NCBI RefSeq assembly: GCF_013284245.2
Contig: NZ_CP085876.1
Coordinates: 5,048,001 to 5,112,000 of the forward strand
Direction: 5' to 3'
DNA from: Brevibacillus sp. DP1.3A
GTDB taxonomy: Bacteria; Bacillota; Bacilli; Brevibacillales; Brevibacillaceae
Length of the DNA stretch: 64,000 bases
Shown here: positions 59,888 through 64,000 of the stretch, one piece after another
Numbering within the stretch: position 1 is the first letter of the stretch
Layout of the letters: each line of letters starts with the position of its first letter
Program-made: the position numbers and the translations under genes
Notes under the pieces: model-generated
Database searches by the model: none
Seen by the model: the letters and a program-made list of their open reading frames with translations, nothing else
What the model was told of the DNA's origin: nothing

Positions 59888-60349
59888 TTATTCGTGTGCC
59901 AATGTTCCTTTTGTCTCCAGCATGGAGGTGCAGTTCGGGCAACGTGTAGCCTTGATCGGAATCGCCGAGATGCAATGCGGGCACTCTTTGGTCGTTTCAG
60001 GTGCTTTCTCCACTTCTTGCTTGCGTTTGAAACGGTTGAGCTGCTTGATGACGATAAAAATGGAAAAGGCAATGATGACAAAATCAATCACGGAATTGAG
60101 GAACAACCCGTAATTCAGTGTCGCAGCTTTTGCGGCTTTTGCTTCTGTAATCGTATTGTAAGGGACCCCGCTCAAATTGATGAACAAGCCGGAGAAATCG
60201 ACCTTGCCCAAAAGCATCCCAATCAATGGGGTAATGATGTCATTGACAAGCGAGGTCACAATCTTCCCGAAAGCCCCACCGATCACGACACCGACAGCGA
60301 GATCCATCACATTTCCTTTTAACGCAAACTCTTTAAACTCTTTTAACAC
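59888..60349 (-). CDS. mscL: MscL mechanosensitive channel with C-terminal zinc ribbon
   Basis: 153 residues. Residues 1-100 are a standard Msc[22 protein letters not shown] (N-terminal helix and first membrane helix; shortened here to its first 20) and a second helix ending near residue 103. Residues 121-145 add a ribbon with C123, C126, C137 and C140 (CPHC and CPNC), not in the classical channel of about 130-136 residues. It opens on hypo-osmotic shock to release solutes. The ribbon may bind zinc and influence gating or assembly; this is inferred. Confidence 0.92.
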   Translation of the reverse strand: MLKEFKEFALKGNVMDLAVGVVIGGAFGKIVTSLVNDIITPLIGMLLGKVDFSGLFINLSGVPYNTITEAKAAKAATLNYGLFLNSVIDFVIIAFSIFIVIKQLNRFKRKQEVEKAPETTKECPHCISAIPIKATRCPNCTSMLETKGTLAHE

Positions 60350-60361
60350 AATACCTACCTC

Positions 60362-61294
60362 CTAATTTCCTAATACATTCTGTAAAAAATGACCGACAAA
60401 GCGCTCATGGTCAACCTCCAGGCACACGTCCACATTCGGCGGCTGCGCTGGATGTTCCCGTCTGTCCCCAATCGTACGGGCATCACTGGCTCCCCCGGAC
60501 GTATCTACCGCAACATGCATTGGGACTGACTTTACAAACGTCGGATCAATGACGACACCTACCGCCAACGGATCATGCAGACCGCAGCCGCGCAAATTAC
60601 CCACTGTGGCGTAGGCATTCATGTACACCTCGCACATATCCGCGAAAACATGACTCAAGCGTGTATCCTTCGCTCTCCATTCCTGCAAGTGTTCGCGGGT
60701 AAGCAGCGTTTGCATCGTCACATCCAGGCCTACCAGCGTCACTGGAATACCAGACTGGAAGACATACGCTGCCGCTTCCGGATCGGCGCAAATATTCGCC
60801 TCCGCTACAGGCGTGCGATTCCCCGGCACCGTTACAGCGCCTCCCATCACGACCACTCGTTTGACAAGGGATACGATCTCTGGAGCAGCCATAATCGCCT
60901 GCGCCAGATTGGTCATGCTTCCGACGGTCACGAGTGTCAATTCGTGAGGATGTTCCTTTATCGCAGAGATGAGATATTGTGTGGCACACTGTGGCTGTGC
61001 CGTTGTCGAAGGTTTAGGAAGGACGACATTGCCTAGCCCGTTTTCACCGTGGAACAGCCTTGCTTTTCCTGTGAGGTCGCGAACAATCGGCTTCGATGCC
61101 CCCTGATAGACAGGAATCGTAGAGGCATCCAGCAGCTCTAGCACCTGTAAGGTATTGCGTGTTGCTTCCTCCACCGTAATATTGCCAAAAGTCGTGGTAA
61201 CCCCACACACTTCAAGAGCAGGCGAGTGAACGGCATATGCAATCGCCAGCGCATCATCAATCCCGGTATCTACATCCAAAATGATTTTTTCCAT
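60362..61294 (-). CDS. Ribonucleoside hydrolase (IunH/URH family)
   Basis: 310 residues. The calcium-binding motif DVDTGIDDA (D7, D9, D13, D14) and the catalytic histidine region GCGLHDPLAV are intact, as is ANICADPEAA. It hydrolyses nucleosides to base and ribose. The reading frame extends 23 codons upstream; GGGAGGGG nine bases before the ATG at 61294 supports the shorter start. It begins four bases after the degenerate paralogue, forming a tandem pair. Confidence 0.92.
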   Translation of the reverse strand: MEKIILDVDTGIDDALAIAYAVHSPALEVCGVTTTFGNITVEEATRNTLQVLELLDASTIPVYQGASKPIVRDLTGKARLFHGENGLGNVVLPKPSTTAQPQCATQYLISAIKEHPHELTLVTVGSMTNLAQAIMAAPEIVSLVKRVVVMGGAVTVPGNRTPVAEANICADPEAAAYVFQSGIPVTLVGLDVTMQTLLTREHLQEWRAKDTRLSHVFADMCEVYMNAYATVGNLRGCGLHDPLAVGVVIDPTFVKSVPMHVAVDTSGGASDARTIGDRREHPAQPPNVDVCLEVDHERFVGHFLQNVLGN

Positions 61295-61298
61295 GCGC

Positions 61299-62147
61299 TT
61301 ATACCCCTCCCTGATCCAAAACGGTTTGCAGCCAACGCTCTGCCTCTGCCATCTCAACCTCAACGCATACGGCGGTATCGGTTCCTACACTCGGTTTCGC
61401 CCGTAGATCGGCTAGAATGGCACCGCGTGACCATTCGCTTTTGCATTCGACTGAGAGCTTCATCTGCTCCGTCCGCATCTTTTCAGGCGAGAGAGCCGCG
61501 AGCATCGCTACCCATGCATGGAGCGTACGAGCAGAAGCGGCGAACTGCATGTCTGACATCGTCGTTCTATCGATCAGGCCAACTGCTTGTGCGAGACTGC
61601 TCAGCGTATGTACTTGCTCTTCCGTCAAACGAAACGAGCTGGTTGTATCTAATGGAACAAGCACAAGCGGCAAGCGGGCTGCCAAAACGAGCGCAGCTGC
61701 TTCCGGATCACCATGCATGTTTGTTTCAGCAATGGCCGTAACATCTCCTGGTACACGTATGGCTCCACCCTGCACCACGATTCTCGTAAATTTATGCGCC
61801 AACAATGGATCACGCGCGACAGCCATAGCTAGCGTCGTCAAACGGTCAAACGTCACGAGCGTCAAGTCACTTTCCTCATCTTGCGTGTTTTCTGCAAGGA
61901 GCCGTACACCTTCAGAGGTGGTCGTCTCTATCGTTCCCGAGAAAAGCGGTTGCTTGGCACCTGTAATGATTGGAATTTCATAGCCTGGCTGTGCAAAATC
62001 AATCAGCTTGCTAGCCAAGCTTGACTGCGTGTCTCTGCAAATGATTCCTGCCACTTGAACATCAGGCGACCGCAAAGCATACAGCAAGGCCAGCCCTTGA
62101 CCAAATCCACCGCAAAACTCGATGATCAACCGGTGTTTTTTTGCCAC
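61299..62147 (-). CDS. Degenerate nucleoside hydrolase paralogue
   Basis: 282 residues with clear overall resemblance to the downstream hydrolase (GAKQPLFSGT, VVQGGAIRVPGDVTAIAE, HGDPEAAALVL). However, the calcium-site motif is replaced by IEFCGGFGQGLAL, and the catalytic HDP segment is missing. It therefore should not hydrolyse nucleosides on its own. The frame is intact and tightly coupled to the active gene (four-base gap), so it is retained, perhaps as a partner or regulatory subunit. Confidence 0.8.
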   Translation of the reverse strand: MAKKHRLIIEFCGGFGQGLALLYALRSPDVQVAGIICRDTQSSLASKLIDFAQPGYEIPIITGAKQPLFSGTIETTTSEGVRLLAENTQDEESDLTLVTFDRLTTLAMAVARDPLLAHKFTRIVVQGGAIRVPGDVTAIAETNMHGDPEAAALVLAARLPLVLVPLDTTSSFRLTEEQVHTLSSLAQAVGLIDRTTMSDMQFAASARTLHAWVAMLAALSPEKMRTEQMKLSVECKSEWSRGAILADLRAKPSVGTDTAVCVEVEMAEAERWLQTVLDQGGV

Positions 62148-62363
62148 AATTTCATCTCCCGCTTCTCGCTATTGCCATTTGTCAAAACCGCTTTTCCTAT
62201 GCTATCCAAATCAGCAGCAACCGTCAAATATCCAAATGCTCATCTCTACCTTCTCTTCTCTTGCATCGAACGGATAACTATCTTACACTTATTCATAACT
62301 TCGACAAAAATCGCCATCACGCAAGACTAATGCGCCAAGCCATGCAAAAGGAGAAGAACGGTC

Positions 62364-62705
62364 ATGCCTTCGTTGAATCACCCAACCATGGATGCTATTT
62401 CTCTCGTGAAAAACCAACTGATCCAAGCGATTGTTCAGCACCAAACGAAGCCTTATCTGCCTATTTGGGGAGAAATGTTTACAGCGTTGCGGGAAATCCG
62501 AAAAGCAGGCCAGCATTCTCAGAATAATATACACGTCTATTCCATAGAGCCGACAGGCGATCTCTGGTATTTGTACCGAGAGAATGTTTTTTCTGTCGAC
62601 CTGCCCGGGATGGGCATCACGATTTCTCTCACACAGGAGCAAGTGATTGATGCCTTGCTAAAAGGCAGCTTTCAACCTACCCTATCGATAACAGAGCCGT
62701 TATGA
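62364..62705 (+). CDS. Hypothetical protein, 113 aa
   Basis: A small soluble protein with no recognised family. AAGGAG lies about eleven bases before the ATG, and a perfect terminator follows the stop, so it appears to be a true gene. The sequence has an amphipathic first half and TGDLWYLYRENVFSVD in the middle. Divergent from the nucleoside hydrolase pair by 216 bases in which I saw nothing specific. Confidence 0.65.
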   Translation: MPSLNHPTMDAISLVKNQLIQAIVQHQTKPYLPIWGEMFTALREIRKAGQHSQNNIHVYSIEPTGDLWYLYRENVFSVDLPGMGITISLTQEQVIDALLKGSFQPTLSITEPL

Positions 62706-62720
62706 GAAACGGCTTTTTTT
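62694..62720 (+). terminator. Intrinsic terminator of the 113-aa gene
   Basis: AGCCGTT...AACGGCT followed by TTTTTTT. Confidence 0.9.
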
Positions 62721-62732
62721 CATGCATTTTGA

Positions 62733-62764
62733 ACAAAAAAAGCCCCAAGATATCAAATCTTGGG
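62733..62764 (-). terminator. Minus-strand terminator
   Basis: CCCAAGAT...ATCTTGGG, followed on the minus strand by GGCTTTTTTT. Distal of several stops for leftward transcription. Confidence 0.75.
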
Positions 62765-62905
62765 AGAGAGTAGTACGTTGTATTCACGTGAATAAGCTTA
62801 TTTTATATCCAACTACTCACTCATTCCAGCTGTATATTCAGGTAATTGTACCTAGTATATCCTCTGAGTAAAAATGCTGTCGAAAACGAACATTTGTACA
62901 ATCAT

Positions 62906-62947
62906 AAAAAAAAGAGGCGGCCCTTCTGCACAGATTGGGTGCCGCCA
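62906..62947 (-). terminator. Minus-strand terminator
   Basis: GGCGGC(AC)CC...GGGCCGCC stem followed by eight T residues on the minus strand (complement of AAAAAAAA at 62906-62913). Confidence 0.85.
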
Positions 62948-63042
62948 TCCCGAACTTCCCCAAGTTCGTTCATATTGGAATTGTACTATGAAACAGTCCT
63001 ATCGAAAAGTGTCAGGTTTTGTTTTCCTGTGAATTATTGCAA

Positions 63043-63073
63043 ATCCCTGACGCCTGCTCGGGCCATCAGGGAT
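63043..63073. terminator. Hairpin just after a small minus-strand gene
   Basis: ATCCCTGA...TCAGGGAT, perfect 8-base stem five bases beyond the stop of the 63078-63305 frame; no T tract. Confidence 0.45.
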
Positions 63074-63077
63074 CATT

Positions 63078-63305
63078 CTATTTGCTATCGTTGTTGAGCA
63101 CATCAGCAGCTCTTGGTCCAAAAATGATATACAAATAGACATATTGGCTGACGCTAACTCGAGGAAAGACGAACGCAACACTGGTCTTGCCCTCTTGTTG
63201 TCTGACAAAATAACGCAATTTGCTTGTTTTGATCCTTTTCACAATACGTGTTGCTTCTCGCCATGGTACGGAAAATTGAACGCTTTTTTCCATCAGCTCC
63301 AACAC
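63078..63305 (-). CDS. Possible small protein, up to 75 aa
   Basis: A short frame reading MEKSVQFSVPWREATRIVKR, continuing with basic and hydrophobic residues and ending YLYIIFGPRAADVLNNDSK. The first start is a TTG; an ATG four codons later (63293) follows GAGAGGTG at a fair distance. It begins 41 bases after the ABC permease stop and is followed by three hairpins. No family is recognised; it could be a small basic protein of the ABC operon. Confidence 0.4.
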   Translation of the reverse strand: MLELMEKSVQFSVPWREATRIVKRIKTSKLRYFVRQQEGKTSVAFVFPRVSVSQYVYLYIIFGPRAADVLNNDSK

Positions 63306-63345
63306 CTCTCACGGCTAGTATGCCCGGATTGGAAAAATTACACAC

Positions 63346-64000
63346 TCACTCATACCGCAGTGCATCAATTGGTTTGAGCTGCGCTGCTTTTCTCGCCGGA
63401 TACACACCAAAAATGACTCCAACCAATGTAGAGGTCAAAAACGCATACATGATCGGCGACAGACTAATGGAGGTCGCCATCTGACCGAGCTTGCTAACCA
63501 AATACGCAGCACCTACCCCTAAGGCAATACCAATCACCCCGCCAATCAGGCTAAGCGTAACCGCTTCGATCAAAAACTGACGGAGAATATCTCCCCGCTT
63601 GGCTCCAATCGCCTTGCGAATCCCGATCTCCCGTGTCCGCTCCGTGACGGATACAAGCATAATGTTCATGACGCCTATCCCGCCAACAATCAGCGAGATG
63701 GCAGCAATGCCAGATAAAAGCGCGGTCATCGAGCTGGATACTGACTGTGCCGTACTTAAAATGTCTGACTGGGACGTAATGCGGAAATCATCGGCAGCTT
63801 GTGGCCGTAGTTTGTGATTAGCACGAAGGGCTTGCTGAATATCTTGTTGCGCCTTCTCCATCAAGTCCGACGATGCTGCCGAGACGTAGATCGAGCCCAC
63901 GTTTTTATCTCCGGTTAACCTGCTCATCGCAGTAGTAATCGGAATGATGATCCGATCGTCGTTGTTCGTCATGCCTGAACTTCCCTGGCTCTGCAATACG
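63346..64000 (-). CDS. MacB-type ABC transporter permease (partial, C-terminal part)
   Basis: Open to the window edge; 217 codons are visible. A periplasmic-type core segment (about 60 residues) is followed by the FtsX-like domain with SLIVGGIGVMNIMLVSVTERTREIGIRKAIGAKRGDI (shortened: GGIGVMNIMLVSVTERTREI) and the ending YPARKAAQLKPIDALRYE, the signature of MacB/YknZ permeases. It would act with a LolD-like ATPase encoded further right. In Bacillales these export peptides or toxins or take part in envelope stress. Confidence 0.92.
   Translation of the reverse strand, partial: VLQSQGSSGMTNNDDRIIIPITTAMSRLTGDKNVGSIYVSAASSDLMEKAQQDIQQALRANHKLRPQAADDFRITSQSDILSTAQSVSSSMTALLSGIAAISLIVGGIGVMNIMLVSVTERTREIGIRKAIGAKRGDILRQFLIEAVTLSLIGGVIGIALGVGAAYLVSKLGQMATSISLSPIMYAFLTSTLVGVIFGVYPARKAAQLKPIDALRYE

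Noticed and set aside
62846..63097. 83-codon plus-strand frame
   Set aside because: Runs through two hairpins and is low-complexity near its start; no ribosome site.
1..64000. Search for CRISPR arrays, rRNA, tRNA, prophage or replication origin
   Set aside because: No regularly spaced repeats, no rRNA or tRNA-like sequence, no phage structural genes and no DnaA-box cluster were seen by eye.

Overview
The window most likely comes from a Brevibacillus-type member of the Bacillales. The genome looks to be roughly half GC, genes have strong AGGAGG-type ribosome sites and sigma-A promoters, and there is a T-box leader, a CcpA cre site and Bacillales families (YtvI, YheC/D ATP-grasp, IDEAL domain, PucG). 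No rRNA, tRNA, prophage or CRISPR array was seen. The genus is an inference.

Layout. 1-3.0 kb: the end of a sensor kinase, its AraC-type response regulator and a translationally coupled sodium/solute symporter, then an EamA exporter. 3.1-7.7 kb: a small unknown protein, an APH-like kinase and a convergent sugar ABC importer without its own ATPase. 7.8-8.8 kb: an AT-rich MarR/DoxX pair sharing one operator sequence. 8.8-15.9 kb: a serine hydrolase and a sigma-54 activator with an aromatic-type alcohol and aldehyde dehydrogenase operon that has a matching -24/-12 promoter and tandem upstream sites. 15.9-24.8 kb: mixed metabolic genes, including a LysR-DmpA-dipeptidase locus and a 522-residue protein with the N-terminal signature of contractile-injection-system cargo. 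25-31 kb: a type II (eukaryote-like) isoleucyl-tRNA synthetase under a T-box, an MFS pump and an Rrf2/IDEAL/thioredoxin group. 31.2-35.8 kb: two decayed IS3-family remnants, a broken acetyltransferase and an island with an MFS pump, a serine hydrolase and an Lrp regulator. 35.8-41 kb: an NAD-salvage operon (NrtR-like regulator, PARG-like hydrolase, PnuC, NadR, DUF1802, quinone oxidoreductase). 41-45 kb: a dicarboxylate symporter, YtvI and PucG. 45.4-57 kb: one long minus-strand operon joining AnmK, an Opp-type importer, an AmiE-like serine hydrolase, MurQ and a GlcD/GlcF-type FAD/Fe-S oxidase pair. 57-64 kb: small metabolic genes, YheC/D, MscL with a zinc ribbon, two nucleoside hydrolases (one lacking its active site) and a MacB-type permease cut by the window edge.

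The two most notable systems. First, the 45.4-57 kb operon reads as a complete route from imported cell-wall muropeptide to pyruvate. AnmK makes MurNAc-6-phosphate, MurQ splits it to GlcNAc-6-phosphate and D-lactate, and the FAD/Fe-S pair immediately downstream could oxidise the D-lactate. A near-consensus promoter and a perfect cre match precede it. Second, a roughly 200-base intergenic element (12.64-12.86 and 41.14-41.36 kb) occurs twice. It has two nested long stems whose sequence differs between copies by paired, compensatory changes, and a related palindromic element lies at 12.30-12.51 kb. Neither element codes for protein.
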